A stretch of DNA of 64,000 bases, taken from Shewanella seohaensis (GTDB lineage: Bacteria > Pseudomonadota > Gammaproteobacteria > Enterobacterales > Shewanellaceae). The notes beneath the pieces were generated by a model that saw only the letters and a program-made list of their open reading frames with translations, ran no database searches and was not told the DNA's origin. Within the stretch, counting starts at the first letter, position 1, and every line of letters starts with the position of its first letter. Both the position numbers and the translations under genes were made by a program. Positions 29,758-39,953 of the stretch are shown in pieces. The DNA lies in the NCBI RefSeq assembly GCF_025449215.1, contig NZ_CP104900.1:1178001-1242000 (forward strand), given 5' to 3'.

Positions 29758-30048
29758 AGGGTATCCTTAACCTTTTTAAGTGCTTAAAGTATAGACACTC
29801 TCGTAAAAGTGGGGGATTTTGAGGTTGGTAATGTGAGCTGCCTTAGTTTGTTTATCGCGGAATAAAATGTGATCTTGATGAGGACAATTTGTCCTTTTGC
29901 GGATAAAAACGTGCGATACAGCACGTAAAATAGAAAGATAACTGTCATTGGTGATTTTTTCCTCAGCAGAGTTTGAGCTTGATCCGCTTTTTAACCGTGA
30001 AGACAGCGTTAAATCCGTGTCACTCATTCGTTGATGCGGGAAGGAAAA
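29758..30048. other. Promoter region of the TonB receptor gene
   Basis: Two small hairpins lie here: GGACA-ATT-TGTCC (29881-29893) and ACGTGC-GATACA-GCACGT (29910-29927). No clear Fur or Zur site is recognised. The spacer serves the divergent solute-binding protein and TonB receptor genes. Confidence 0.4.
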
Positions 30049-32126
30049 ATGAAGTTATTCCATACGGTTGCAGGATGGCGAACCAAGGCTTATTTATCTG
30101 GAGTTTGGTTATTGCCGCTCTATGGTTTATCGAGTGTAAGCTTGGCCGACAGCGCAGATAATATTGAACGCTTAGAAGTGCGTGGCAGGCAAATCAATAC
30201 CTTAGGCCATAGTACTTCGGCGTCGGAAGGGATAGTGGGTGCGGCGGAAATCGAAAGTCGTCCGCTGCTGCGCACGGGGAGATCCTTGAGTTTGTCCCCG
30301 GGATGATAGTCACTCAGCACAGTGGTTCGGGTAAGGCGAATCAGTATTTTCTGCGTGGCTTTAACTTAGACCATGGCACAGATTTTAATACCCGTGTCGA
30401 AGGTATGCCGGTCAATATGCGGACCCACGGCCATGGTCAAGGTTACACGGATCTTAATTTTTTGATCCCCGAGCTGTTAGGGGAAATCCGTTACGCCAAA
30501 GGAGCTTATTATCCTGAAGTGGCAGACTTTTCTGGCGCGGGTGCGGCGCAAATTCTACTCGCCGATGAACTCGCTTATCGCCAAGTTGGGGTGACCATAG
30601 GGGAATACGGTTATCAACGGCTGGTGGCGACTCAGGATATGAAGACCGAGGTCGGCCGGTTTATTTTAGGAACCGAATTACAGGCTTACGATGGCCCTTG
30701 GAGCGATATTAAGGAAGATGTCAGCAAGATCAATGTTGTTGGTCGCTATCTTACCAAGCTTAATGGCGGGGACTTTAGCCTCACTATGATGGCCTACGAC
30801 AATAGCTGGAATTCTGCGGATCAAATTCCGGCGCGTGCGGTGGAGTCTGGGCTGATTGATTTTTACGGTTCACTCGATACCGATGTGGGCGGAGAGGCCA
30901 GTCGTTACAGTATTTCGGCGAATTATGACGCTGGCAACTGGCAGGCCAATGCCTATGCCATTCGCTCGACCATGGATCTGTTTTCAAACTTTACTTACTT
31001 CTTAAACGATCCCATCAATGGCGATGAATTTGAACAGGTCGATGAGCGCACCATTTGGGGCGGCGATATTAAACGCGACTGGCAAATGAGTCTGGCGGGG
31101 ACACAAGTCAATTACAGCCTAGGTGCCGATGTACGCTACGACGATATTGGTGCCGTAGGCTTATATAACACCAAAGCACGAGAACGCCTCAGCACTGTGA
31201 GGCTCGATGAAGTGCAGGAACTCTCTACGGGATTGTTTGGTAAGCTGGAATGGTTACCAGCTGATCAATGGCGTTTGAATTTAGGCTTGAGATACGACTA
31301 TTTCGATGTGCAGGTCGATAGTGATAATCCCCTCAATAGCGGCGATGCTTCCGATGGCATGTTGAGCTTAAAGGCGGGCGCTTCCTACCTAGTGAACGAT
31401 AATCTGGAACTCTATATGAATGCGGGGCAGGGATTGCATTCTAACGATGCCCGCGGTGCAACCATTAAGGTCGACCCAGTCACGGGCGATCAGGTTGAAA
31501 AGGTCGATTTGTTAGTCCGCTCCAATGGCGGCGAGTTTGGCGTCAAATACTATGATCGCGACTTTATTAACTTTTCGGCGGCGCTTTGGTATTTGGAACT
31601 CGACTCTGAACTACTCTTCGTCGGCGATGCGGGCAATACCGAACCAAGCCGCGCCTCTGAGCGTTACGGTGTTGAAGTCACGGCCTATTATTGGCTTAAC
31701 GATGATTTGAGTTTAGATATGGAACTGGCCTGGACCCGTGCCCGTTTTACCGAAAATGAACTCGATGAAGGCAAATATGTCGATGGTGCAGTGCCCTTTG
31801 TTGGCAGTGCGGGCATTACCTACCGTCCCGATGGCTATGGTTGGTATACCAGTGTCAGGCTGAGATATTTAGGCGAGCGAATTCTCGATAGTTTTGATGA
31901 GCATAAAGCCGATGACACAACTTTAGTGAACCTTGCCTTGGGTTATCAGTTATCGGGCTTCGATACTAAGCTCGAGCTATTGAATATATTTGATAGCAAA
32001 GACCACGATATCGATTATTTCTACGAGTCTCGTCTCGCGGGTGAGCCAGCTGAAGGCGTGGAAGACTTGCATTATCATCCTGTTGAGCCGCGCATGGTGC
32101 GGGTGAGTGTCAGTTATCGTTTCTAA
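30049..32126 (+). CDS. TonB-dependent outer-membrane receptor, frame broken once
   Basis: A beta-barrel receptor that imports a bound ligand using TonB energy. The start at 30049 has AAGGAA upstream. A signal peptide ends near VSLADS. The plug domain begins IERLEVRGRQ and continues, after a break, as EFVPGMIVTQHSG and QYFLRGFNLDHGTDFNTRVE. The frame is lost at four G (30276-30279); five would give TGEILEFVPGM and a 692-residue protein. The barrel runs to the C-terminal VRVSVSYRF, ending in aromatic Phe as in true outer-membrane proteins. The ligand is unknown; the gene is not next to transport genes and no Fur box is seen. A terminator follows at 32171. Confidence 0.85.
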
Positions 32127-32170
32127 TTTGAGTGACCATTCTTGAGTGACCACGGCTAGCGCCAATCGAT

Positions 32171-32212
32171 ACGCTAAGTTTGTTCCGCACCTAGGATAAA
32201 CTTAGCGTTTTC
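32171..32212 (+). terminator. Terminator of the TonB receptor gene
   Basis: ACGCTAAGTTT (32171-32181) and AAACTTAGCGT (32198-32208) are perfect complements with a 16-nt loop, followed by TTTTC. Confidence 0.8.
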
Positions 32213-32361
32213 TATTCTGTTTACTGCAATCATTCCGACATCTAGTTGCAATAAAAACGCCATTAAAATCACGCCAGTTCGTCATATATAGCATTGAAAA
32301 TGTGGGCGCCTCTTAAGGGAATACCCTCATACACTCAATAATAAAATCGGTGATGAACGTG

Positions 32362-33858
32362 ATGAATATTAAACGGATCGCTGCAGCTATCTCCTGCAGT
32401 TTAATGACGGTTGTAGCCCACGCTGCAGTCTTACCCGCAACCCAAACTGACAGTCAGTGGTTTAAAGACAGTGCAGCCAATGTCGCGGCTAAAGCGCAGC
32501 TTGAAACCAAGAAAACAGCTAAAAACGTGATTCTTTTTGTCGGCGACGGCATGAGTATTTCAACCTTAACTGCCGCCCGTATTTTGCAAGGACAGCAGCA
32601 AAGGGGTAACCAAGGCGGTGAAGAAAACTTCTTAAGTTTCGAGCAGTTTCCTCACACGGCCTTAGTAAAAACCTACAACACTAACCAGCAAACGCCCGAC
32701 TCGGCAGGTACCATGACCGCCATGGCGACCGGGGTAAAAACCAAAGCCGGTATCATCTCGATTTCTGACACCAGTTTACGTGGTAACTGTTTGTCTTCTA
32801 AAGGTAATGAACTCGTTTCTCTGGTTGACCTTGCCAATGCTAAAGGCTTATCGACCGGGATTGTCACGACCGCCCGTTTAACTCATGCGACGCCTGCCGC
32901 GACTTACGCTAAATCACCAGAGCGTGATTGGGAAGGCGACTTTAACCTGCCTGCCGAAGCCGTTGCTAACGGCTGTACCGATATAGCCAGCCAACTGGTG
33001 ATGCGCGATGAGGCAAACTCACTTAGCGTTGCACTGGGTGGCGGTCGCAGCTATTTCTTACCAAAAGAAGTCACTGACGGTGAGAACAAAGCCGGTAAAC
33101 GTAAAGACGGCAAAGACCTGACTAAAGCGTGGGTCGAAAACTTTAGCAAAGCGGCTTATGTGTGGGACAAAAAAGGCTTCGATGCCATCGATGTCGCCAA
33201 TACCGATCACTTACTCGGCCTCTTTAACCCATCCCATATGGAATACGAAGCGGACCGTGCAGATGACGTTGGTGGTGAGCCATCACTTTCAGAAATGACC
33301 GCGAAATCCCTCGAGATTTTAAAGAAAAACGATAAAGGCTTCCTGCTGATCGTGGAGTCGGGTCGTATCGACCATGGCCACCATGCGGGCAACGCTAACC
33401 GCGCCTTGACCGACGCAGTTGAGTTATCTAACGCAGTGAAAGCCGCGGTAGATGCAACCAGCAGCGATGACACCCTGATCATGGTAACAGCTGACCACAG
33501 CCATGTATTTACCATTGCAGGCTACCCAAAACGCGGTAACCCGATTTTAGGTTTAGTCCACGATGTGGATGGTTCGTTAGCCCTCGCTAACGACGGCAAG
33601 CCTTACACCACGCTGGCTTACACTAACGGCCCTGGCGCTGTGGTTGGCGTGCGTGACGACTTAACCTCGGTCGATACTCAAGACAAAGACTTCATGCAAC
33701 AAGCACTTATCCCAATGGAAAGTGAGACTCACGCCGGTGAAGACATCAGCTTACACGCAATGGGCCCAGGTTCGAATCTGGTACAGGGCGTGATTGAGCA
33801 GAACGTGATCTTCCACATTATCAACCAAGCCCAGCAGCTTGGCGGCACTAAGTACTAA
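32362..33858 (+). CDS. Periplasmic alkaline phosphatase
   Basis: A 498-residue PhoA-superfamily enzyme that hydrolyses phosphomonoesters in the periplasm. The signal peptide ends near VVAHAA. Metal Asp62 is in FVGDGMSIS and catalytic Ser114 in QTPDSAGTMT. The later metal ligands are in VESGRIDHGHHAGN, VTADHSH and ETHAGEDI. GGTGA precedes ATG 32362; upstream ATG/GTG codons at 32353 and 32350 are possible starts. It is followed 42 nt later by a second, similar gene, so the two arose by tandem duplication. PhoB control would be expected, but I could not identify a convincing Pho box. Confidence 0.93.
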   Translation: MNIKRIAAAISCSLMTVVAHAAVLPATQTDSQWFKDSAANVAAKAQLETKKTAKNVILFVGDGMSISTLTAARILQGQQQRGNQGGEENFLSFEQFPHTALVKTYNTNQQTPDSAGTMTAMATGVKTKAGIISISDTSLRGNCLSSKGNELVSLVDLANAKGLSTGIVTTARLTHATPAATYAKSPERDWEGDFNLPAEAVANGCTDIASQLVMRDEANSLSVALGGGRSYFLPKEVTDGENKAGKRKDGKDLTKAWVENFSKAAYVWDKKGFDAIDVANTDHLLGLFNPSHMEYEADRADDVGGEPSLSEMTAKSLEILKKNDKGFLLIVESGRIDHGHHAGNANRALTDAVELSNAVKAAVDATSSDDTLIMVTADHSHVFTIAGYPKRGNPILGLVHDVDGSLALANDGKPYTTLAYTNGPGAVVGVRDDLTSVDTQDKDFMQQALIPMESETHAGEDISLHAMGPGSNLVQGVIEQNVIFHIINQAQQLGGTKY

Positions 33859-33900
33859 TAGGTCGTCTGCGACCTACAGTTCTCACTTTTGGAGTTAAAA

Positions 33901-35541
33901 ATGAATAAGAAATTACTGGTACTCGCAATCTCTGCCATGCTGGGTTTAGCCGCATGCGGTAGCGATGGTGACAACGGCGCTGCAGGTACGCCGGGTTCGA
34001 ATGGTTCTAACGGTTCCAATGGCAGCGACGGTAAAGACTGGACCGCAGTCAACCAATGGTATGTCGATGCTCAAGCACGTGTGACTAAGGCCGATGGCTT
34101 GAGCGTGAACAACGATGTGGGCGCGGCGAAAAACGTGATCCTATTTGTTGGCGATGGCATGGGCGTCTCTACTATCACTGCGGCACGTATTTTAGAAGGC
34201 CAATTAAAGGGCAAGACGGGTGAGGAAAACTCTTTATCCTTCGAAACTCTGCCTTACGTCGGTTTATCTAAGACCTATAACGTCGATGGTCAAACACCAG
34301 ACTCTGCGGGCACTATGTCGGCGATGATGACAGGGGTGAAAACCGATGTGGGCGTGATTTCACAGGCCGAAGGCGTAGTGCGTGCTAACTGCGCATCGAC
34401 TAAAGATCAAAACTTAGTGACATCACTGGAACTGGCCGCCATGGCGGGTATGTCTACTGGTGTGGTCACCACAGCGCGTTTAACCCACGCAACACCTGCG
34501 GCAACCTATGCCCACGTGCCTGAGCGTGACTGGGAAGCCGACTCAAACCTGCCAGCCGAAGCCGTGACCAATGGCTGTAAAGATATCGCCGCGCAAATGC
34601 TCGACTTTAACTATGGCAATGGCTTAAACGTGATGATGGGCGGTGGTCGCCGCAGCTTTATTCCAAAAACCTTAATTGATCCAGAAGGTAAAGCGGGTAA
34701 GCGTAACGATGGTCGCGATCTGACTGCCGAATGGTTAGCTAAGTACACTAATGCGGCCTACGTTCAGGACAGAGATGGTTTCCTCAATGTGGATGTTGCC
34801 AGCACTGACCATTTATTGGGCCTGTTCAACTCATCCCATATGGAATACGACTATGACCGCACCGAAGCGGGCGTGAAGGGCGAGCCATCACTTGCTGAGA
34901 TGACAGCCAAGTCGATTGATATTCTGAAGAAAAACACCAAAGGCTATGTGCTGATTGTCGAAGCGGGTCGTATCGACCATGCGCACCATGCGGGTAACGC
35001 TGCTCGTGCCCTGTACGACACAGTTGCGCTATCTGAAGCAGTCCGTGTTGCGATGGAAAAAACCTCGGCCAACGACACTCTGTTAATGGTGACGGCTGAC
35101 CACAGCCATGTGTTCACCATTGCAGGTTATCCAACCCGTGGTAACCCGATCCTAGGTCTGGTGAAGAGTAACGATGCGAACGGTATCGCCGAAGTGACTA
35201 ACTCAACCGACGCTAACGGTTTGCCTTACACAACAGTAGGTTATGCCAACGGCATGGGTTATGCGTCATTAGCGACAGGTGGCGATGAACGTTATAACTT
35301 CCCTGTGGATGCTGGTCGTAAGGACTTGAACTTTGTGGATACCCAAGACGTTGGATTCCATCAAGAAGCCCTAGTGCCATTAAGCGATGAAACCCATGCG
35401 GGTGAAGACGTGGCGATTTTTGCCCGCGGCCCAAGCTCGGATCTGGTTCAAGGTACGGTTGAACAAAACCATATCTTCCACGTGATGAACCGTGCGGCGA
35501 ACTTAGTCGCGAAAGCGGAAGCTGCAATGGCGGCGAAGTAA
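33901..35541 (+). CDS. Lipoprotein alkaline phosphatase with Gly-rich linker
   Basis: A 546-residue homologue of the preceding enzyme, tethered to a membrane by a lipoprotein signal (ISAMLGLAAC, Cys19). Residues ~20-46 are a collagen-like Gly-X-Y tether (GTPGSNGSNGSNGSDG) that would hold the catalytic domain away from the membrane. Catalytic Ser135 is in QTPDSAGTMS; the metal-binding motifs VEAGRIDHAHHAGN, VTADHSH and ETHAGEDV are intact. It carries an insertion (~residues 430-470, SNDANGIAEVTNSTDANG) absent from its neighbour. GGAG precedes the ATG. It is the second gene of a probable three-gene transcript, but a terminator at 35549 may reduce reading into the third. Confidence 0.92.
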   Translation: MNKKLLVLAISAMLGLAACGSDGDNGAAGTPGSNGSNGSNGSDGKDWTAVNQWYVDAQARVTKADGLSVNNDVGAAKNVILFVGDGMGVSTITAARILEGQLKGKTGEENSLSFETLPYVGLSKTYNVDGQTPDSAGTMSAMMTGVKTDVGVISQAEGVVRANCASTKDQNLVTSLELAAMAGMSTGVVTTARLTHATPAATYAHVPERDWEADSNLPAEAVTNGCKDIAAQMLDFNYGNGLNVMMGGGRRSFIPKTLIDPEGKAGKRNDGRDLTAEWLAKYTNAAYVQDRDGFLNVDVASTDHLLGLFNSSHMEYDYDRTEAGVKGEPSLAEMTAKSIDILKKNTKGYVLIVEAGRIDHAHHAGNAARALYDTVALSEAVRVAMEKTSANDTLLMVTADHSHVFTIAGYPTRGNPILGLVKSNDANGIAEVTNSTDANGLPYTTVGYANGMGYASLATGGDERYNFPVDAGRKDLNFVDTQDVGFHQEALVPLSDETHAGEDVAIFARGPSSDLVQGTVEQNHIFHVMNRAANLVAKAEAAMAAK

Positions 35542-35548
35542 GCCAAAT

Positions 35549-35580
35549 GCCGATGGTGGGTTGTCCTGCCATCGGCTTTT
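35549..35580 (+). terminator. Terminator after the second alkaline phosphatase
   Basis: GCCGATGG (35549-35556) pairs with CCATCGGC (35569-35576), followed by TTTTATC. Confidence 0.82.
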
Positions 35581-35649
35581 ATCTAACTGTCTTTAAAGAC
35601 GTTAGTCAGTAATGCGAGTCATAAAATTAGCGTGTAAGTGAGATATAAC

Positions 35650-36396
35650 ATGAACAAACTCCTCTTAGTCACTCTGGTATCGACATTAGCCTCCCCTGTG
35701 ATGGCCTTAGCCACTCCCGTTAGCGCTGCTTCTGCCATTCAGGCCAATGCAAAATGCGCAACACTTGAGGCCAGCCATTTAAAAGCCCAGTACCAAGTCA
35801 CCAATGCTAAGGGGCAAAGCTGGCAGATGACCCTGCTAAGAGATGGACAAGATTTTATTATTCAACGGGATAACACCACCTTCGAACAATGGGCACCCAA
35901 TGGCGAATATGTGCGTTATTTCCCCGTTGAAAAACGCTCAGTCACCTATCGTAAGGGTGACTTAAGGGCGCTAAACATTCAGCACGACCGCGATCAGTTG
36001 TACCATGTGGTGTCTCCTGCATTGCCAGCTAACTTGACTAAAACCGAGCAAAAACTACTGCCTTGTTTTGCGGCCCAGGGCTTTGCAGGTAAGGTGAATG
36101 GTATGGACAGCCAGCTCGACTGGATTGCCAGCATTGAACTGCCACAGCAATTTAACTTAGGCGATGTATTAAGTTACCAATTGCTCAAGGTTGAGCCCTA
36201 CAGCCACGAGGCGTTTGCCGCTTTAACCCAGAATTATCAAGACATTGATTTTGCCGATGTGGGCGACAGTGAGTCCGACCCCTTTATCGCCAAGATGATT
36301 AACCAAGGCTTTATCGAGCACGGTAGCAGTGGTTTTTATAACAGTGAAGGTCATGCCATTGAGGCACAAGGCGGCCACGGCAGTCATTCGCACTAA
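35650..36396 (+). CDS. Exported protein of unknown function beside alkaline phosphatases
   Basis: A 248-residue protein starting MNKLLLVTLVSTLA, with signal peptide ending near VSAAS. I do not recognise the family. The mature part is beta-rich (GQSWQMTLLRDGQDFIIQRD; WAPNGEYVRYFPVEKRSVTY), has two cysteines, and ends in a His/Gly tail (GGHGSHSH) that may bind metal. Its position behind two alkaline phosphatases suggests a role in phosphate scavenging or metal delivery to them, by context only. It is followed by a terminator at 36418. Confidence 0.7.
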   Translation: MNKLLLVTLVSTLASPVMALATPVSAASAIQANAKCATLEASHLKAQYQVTNAKGQSWQMTLLRDGQDFIIQRDNTTFEQWAPNGEYVRYFPVEKRSVTYRKGDLRALNIQHDRDQLYHVVSPALPANLTKTEQKLLPCFAAQGFAGKVNGMDSQLDWIASIELPQQFNLGDVLSYQLLKVEPYSHEAFAALTQNYQDIDFADVGDSESDPFIAKMINQGFIEHGSSGFYNSEGHAIEAQGGHGSHSH

Positions 36397-36417
36397 GCGA
36401 CTTTTTGAGTCAACAGT

Positions 36418-36443
36418 AAACGCCCGCATTTGGGCGTTTTGCT
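36418..36443 (+). terminator. Terminator after the exported partner protein
   Basis: AAACGCCC (36418-36425) and GGGCGTTT (36432-36439) are perfect complements around a short loop, followed by TG and CTTT. Confidence 0.75.
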
Positions 36444-36545
36444 TTAGGGAGCACGCTGCAATATTTTACTATTCGAGCCAAGTTCTCGGCGGCTAGAATG
36501 AGTCGTATCTAAAGTTGTCTTTGCCTGTGAGATTAAGCTTGCCCT

Positions 36546-37376
36546 ATGAGCCGTGTGACTCCCGTTGAAAATATCAATTACTGGCGCCATCCCAGCCTCT
36601 CGGGCATTGAACTGAGTCAGGCCGAATTTACCCATTTCAGTTTTGATAAACACGTGCATCTGGATTACCACTTAGGGGTTGTGACTCAAGGGGCGCAGCA
36701 ATTTATCAATAAGGGCAGTCGTTATCAGCTCGGGCAACATGGGCTATCGACCCTCAATCCCGATGAAACCCACGATGGACAAAGCCGCGACGCCGAAGGG
36801 TATCGGGTTAAGGTGATGTCTATCCCCGTGGAGTATATGAACAGCATTAGCCAAGAAATGGGGCTCAAGGCCCATTTCTTTAATGCGCCCATGGTGGATG
36901 ACCCCGCGTTATATCAATACTTTATCCAGTTGCATGATCTACTCATTCAAGGCCAATGCTCTGAGCTTGCGGCCGAGTCCCATCTGCTGAACTTTATGCA
37001 GCTGTTATTGACGCGCCACCCCACGGGAATGCTGAATTTGCGGCAGGATAGGGGGTTATCATGGCAGCAGTTAAATCGCATCAAACAGAAAATTCACGAT
37101 GAGCCGTGGCTAAATACTCAGCTTGAGGCGCTGGCCGATGAGGTTAATCTGAGTAAGTTTCAGTTTTTACGCCAATTTAAACTGGCGACCGGGATGACAC
37201 CCCACGCCTACCTGAAGCGAGTGCGATTAGAGTTAGCGAAAAAGTCCTTAACCCATGGCGCCTTAGTGGCGGATGTGGCGCAGCAGTTAGGCTTTTTCGA
37301 CCAGAGTCATCTAAATAAGGCGTTTAAACAGGCCTTTTTACTCTCACCGGTCCAATTTCAGCGGCGCATGCTTTAA
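36546..37376 (+). CDS. AraC-family regulator with cupin-type sensor domain
   Basis: A 276-residue regulator. The N-terminal ~150 residues form an AraC-type cupin (FSFDKHVHLDYHLGVVTQGAQ; YQLGQHGLSTLNPDETHDG) and the C-terminal ~100 residues two helix-turn-helix motifs (EALADEVNLSKFQFLRQFK; ATGMTPHAYLKRVRLELA; VAQQLGFFDQSHLNKAFKQ). It is encoded just ahead of a LysE-type exporter on the same strand, a pairing common in proteobacteria, so it probably activates that exporter in response to an amino acid or related compound. Confidence 0.92.
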   Translation: MSRVTPVENINYWRHPSLSGIELSQAEFTHFSFDKHVHLDYHLGVVTQGAQQFINKGSRYQLGQHGLSTLNPDETHDGQSRDAEGYRVKVMSIPVEYMNSISQEMGLKAHFFNAPMVDDPALYQYFIQLHDLLIQGQCSELAAESHLLNFMQLLLTRHPTGMLNLRQDRGLSWQQLNRIKQKIHDEPWLNTQLEALADEVNLSKFQFLRQFKLATGMTPHAYLKRVRLELAKKSLTHGALVADVAQQLGFFDQSHLNKAFKQAFLLSPVQFQRRML

Positions 37377-37466
37377 GGTAAATTAGCCGCGTGCAATTTC
37401 TTACAATGCAGGTGCTGAAGGCTTGGGCATACTGGCGTTCTTACATGTATTTGCGGAGCCCTATTG

Positions 37467-38171
37467 ATGGATGTATCCCTGTTAGTCACCTTAGCCGTTA
37501 TTCACTGCGTAGCCTTAGTCAGCCCTGGGCCGGATTTTGCCATTATGGTGAAGATTGCTACCTCACAGCCGCGAAACACCGCAATTGCCACGGCGGCTGG
37601 CATATCGGTAGCGATTTTAGCCCATACCATTTTGAGTTTAACTGGCGTCAGCTTAGTGATTAAAAGCTCCCATAGCTTGTATCTGTTAGTGCAATTGCTG
37701 GGCGCTTCGTATTTGGCATGGATGGGATTTGGCGCGCTTAAGGCTGCGGTCGCCTTTTTCAGTAAACCCAAAACCGTATTAAACGGCGAGGGCGCAGAGC
37801 CCACTGGATTTACAACAACCTCGGAAAACAGCCTTGAGATGCCTACGGCGGGCGGGGTAGACGCCTTATCACCTAAACAGGGGTTTATGCGGGGGCTTTA
37901 TACCAATTTATTGAATCCTAAAGCCTTAGTGTTTTTCTTAACCTTATTCTCTGCCCTGATCACCCCGAGCGTGGCTTCGGTGACTAAATTCGCCGCCGCG
38001 CTGATGCTGTTTGTGTTGTCACTGCTCTGGTTTGGCTTTCTGGCGCTGATGCTCTCTAAAGCCAAAGTACAGCAAAAGCTGCAACGACTCACACCTATCA
38101 TCGATGGAGTTATTGGGGTGATCTTTATGTCGGTGGCGGTAGCGATAGTGTCTAATTTGCTGCTGGCCTGA
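37467..38171 (+). CDS. LysE/RhtB-family amino-acid exporter
   Basis: A 234-residue inner-membrane protein with about six helices. The N-terminal motif AVIHCVALVSPGPDFAIMVK is the LysE/RhtB signature, followed by GISVAILAHTILSLTGVSLV and the C-terminal GLYTNLLNPKALVFFLTLF. It starts at MDVSLLV with GGAG upstream. The central loop (~residues 105-135, ENSLEMPTAGGVDAL) is longer than usual. It should export an amino acid or a toxic analogue; the substrate is not readable. Regulation by the AraC-type protein upstream is likely. Confidence 0.9.
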   Translation: MDVSLLVTLAVIHCVALVSPGPDFAIMVKIATSQPRNTAIATAAGISVAILAHTILSLTGVSLVIKSSHSLYLLVQLLGASYLAWMGFGALKAAVAFFSKPKTVLNGEGAEPTGFTTTSENSLEMPTAGGVDALSPKQGFMRGLYTNLLNPKALVFFLTLFSALITPSVASVTKFAAALMLFVLSLLWFGFLALMLSKAKVQQKLQRLTPIIDGVIGVIFMSVAVAIVSNLLLA

Positions 38172-38303
38172 CGGGGTGATAGTGGGGCAGTGATGCGGCT
38201 TACAGCACATAAGCTTGGGGGATTGTGTGTGTTTATCCCTCCTTAGCTATGGTATCCTTGCCAAGTCTTAATTTGGATGTTTTTGACTTTAAAGGAATAA
38301 ATC

Positions 38304-39113
38304 ATGTCTAGTCGCCCGTTTTTTCAAGGTTTTTCAGCGATTAATCGACTCTCGCGTTTAGGGCTTTATACGGGCTTGTTGCTGGGGAGTCTTAGCGCAA
38401 CGCCACAGGCTCTGGCAGCCCTAGAGGCGGAGTACGTGCCGCAGGTGCAAGCCTTGATTGATGCGGCCAAGGCGGGTGATCGTCAGGCGATTGCCGAGCA
38501 AATTTCTTATCCCCTCCAGCGCGAATACCCGCTCCCCGATGTGCAAAATCCACAGCAATTGCTGACAAGATTTCAGCAAGTCTTTGATAGCAAGTTGCTG
38601 AGTCAAATCGCCAATTCGACCACAGAGAACAACTGGCAGACTATGGGCTGGCGCGGTATTATGCTCGACCACGGCAGTGTCTGGTTGGATTTCGATGGCA
38701 AAATCTCGGGCATTAATTATCAAAGCCCAGAGGAAGCTAAGTTAAGGGATGAACTGATCGCGCAGCAAAAAGCGATGCTACACGAGAGTGTGCGCGAGTT
38801 TGCTAGCCCTGAGCTGGCGTGGGAAACCGAGCGATTCATCATACGTGTCGATGCCCTCGATCGTCAGCAATACCGTTATGCCGCTTGGGCAAAGGGTAAA
38901 TCCCTGAGCGAGAAACCTGATTTAGTCCTCAAAAAGGGGAAGTTAGTCCTCGATGGTAACGGCGGTAATCACTCCTTCCAGTTTAAAAGCGGTCCCTATC
39001 TTTATGTCTGCGATGTGATAGTGCTAAGCGCCGAAGAAAGACCCATAGGTGAGCTGTTGGTTTACAAGAACGACCAATTACTGGTGCAGGAGCCTGTGAT
39101 TAAGGCGTTATAG
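38304..39113 (+). CDS. Exported protein of unknown function, 269 aa
   Basis: A periplasmic protein with a signal peptide ending near PQALAAL. No family was recognised. The N-terminal part (YVPQVQALIDAAKAGDRQAI; ISYPLQREYPLPDVQNPQQL) looks like a helical SnoaL-type or NTF2-like fold with a binding pocket, and the C-terminal part is beta-rich (FKSGPYLYVCDVIVLS). AAGGAATAAATC precedes the ATG. It stands alone. Confidence 0.72.
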   Translation: MSSRPFFQGFSAINRLSRLGLYTGLLLGSLSATPQALAALEAEYVPQVQALIDAAKAGDRQAIAEQISYPLQREYPLPDVQNPQQLLTRFQQVFDSKLLSQIANSTTENNWQTMGWRGIMLDHGSVWLDFDGKISGINYQSPEEAKLRDELIAQQKAMLHESVREFASPELAWETERFIIRVDALDRQQYRYAAWAKGKSLSEKPDLVLKKGKLVLDGNGGNHSFQFKSGPYLYVCDVIVLSAEERPIGELLVYKNDQLLVQEPVIKAL

Positions 39114-39212
39114 CTTAATTGGCCATTCGCTTAAGGCTAATTCCCTGAAGCGAATACCATCAAGCTTGTCTGTAACTGTCTTTTTACCACCACTGGATTA
39201 AGGTTTGTTGTC

Positions 39213-39947
39213 ATGATTAATCCCACTAAAATCGCCATATTCAGCAGTGCCATAGTGCTGTTGTTTTTACTGACAGAATGTCGCCAAAAAGAGCAAATTC
39301 CCCTGTGTGGCCACGTCGAAGGTACGCCAATCGATACTAGCTTTGATGGCGGCCTCGATAATAACGACCGCACTCTAGCATCAACCAACTGCTTAAAAAT
39401 CAAAGCGCTTTACGATAAAAGCGATCGCCAGACGAAATGGTTTAGCAGCTCGCCCTCCATCGCCGTGATGAATGCCTTGGGTTATCTTGAACAAGATGAT
39501 GCCAACAACCGTGGCGATAGCTATGCGATGACGTTTAACGTACAGGAGGAGTTTGTATTTGGCCCGAGCCGAGGCGAATACGCCCTGTTTCGGCAGGACG
39601 CTAAAGGGGTCATCTTACCTGGCACCGAAGCGGCCAAGGGCAATGAGGCCAAGGTTGGTGTTAACGGTCAGTTTGACCGCTGGTGCCAAAAAATGGCTTC
39701 AATCGAGTTTGCTGGTAAAGACAATTGGCGCAGGCCAACAGAGCAGGAGTTAAACACTCTCTATGGGTACGGCGAGAGTCGCGCAGCCTATCAACGTGCG
39801 CAGTGGAGCTCGACAATCCCTTCTTGGTCTCGCACAGTGTATGAGACCGAATTCGAGGTCGGCATTATCTCGGTCGCCCCCAGCGGCTATAGTTTTCGCA
39901 GTTATGCCAATAGTGCCAAATTTGCTGTTTGTGTCGCCGCGTTTTGA
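39213..39947 (+). CDS. Lipoprotein-like exported protein with DUF1566-type C-terminus
   Basis: A 244-residue protein with an N-terminal hydrophobic segment and a possible lipobox (LLFLLTECRQKE, Cys23). The C-terminal half matches the pattern of DUF1566/Lcl domains: WCQKMASIEFAGKDNWRRPT, EQELNTLYGYG, QWSSTIPSWSRTVYE and a final FAVCVAAF. Such domains appear on many surface lipoproteins and some phage tail proteins; their ligand is unknown. AAGG precedes the ATG. Confidence 0.72.
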   Translation: MINPTKIAIFSSAIVLLFLLTECRQKEQIPLCGHVEGTPIDTSFDGGLDNNDRTLASTNCLKIKALYDKSDRQTKWFSSSPSIAVMNALGYLEQDDANNRGDSYAMTFNVQEEFVFGPSRGEYALFRQDAKGVILPGTEAAKGNEAKVGVNGQFDRWCQKMASIEFAGKDNWRRPTEQELNTLYGYGESRAAYQRAQWSSTIPSWSRTVYETEFEVGIISVAPSGYSFRSYANSAKFAVCVAAF

Positions 39948-39953
39948 ATACTA

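Noticed and set aside
29930-29960. Fur box before the TonB receptor
   Set aside because: The best match (GATAACTGTCATT region) agrees at only about half of the 19 consensus positions.
32210-32361. Pho box ahead of the alkaline phosphatases
   Set aside because: Only isolated TGTCAT-like half sites were visible; no pair with the 11-bp period.
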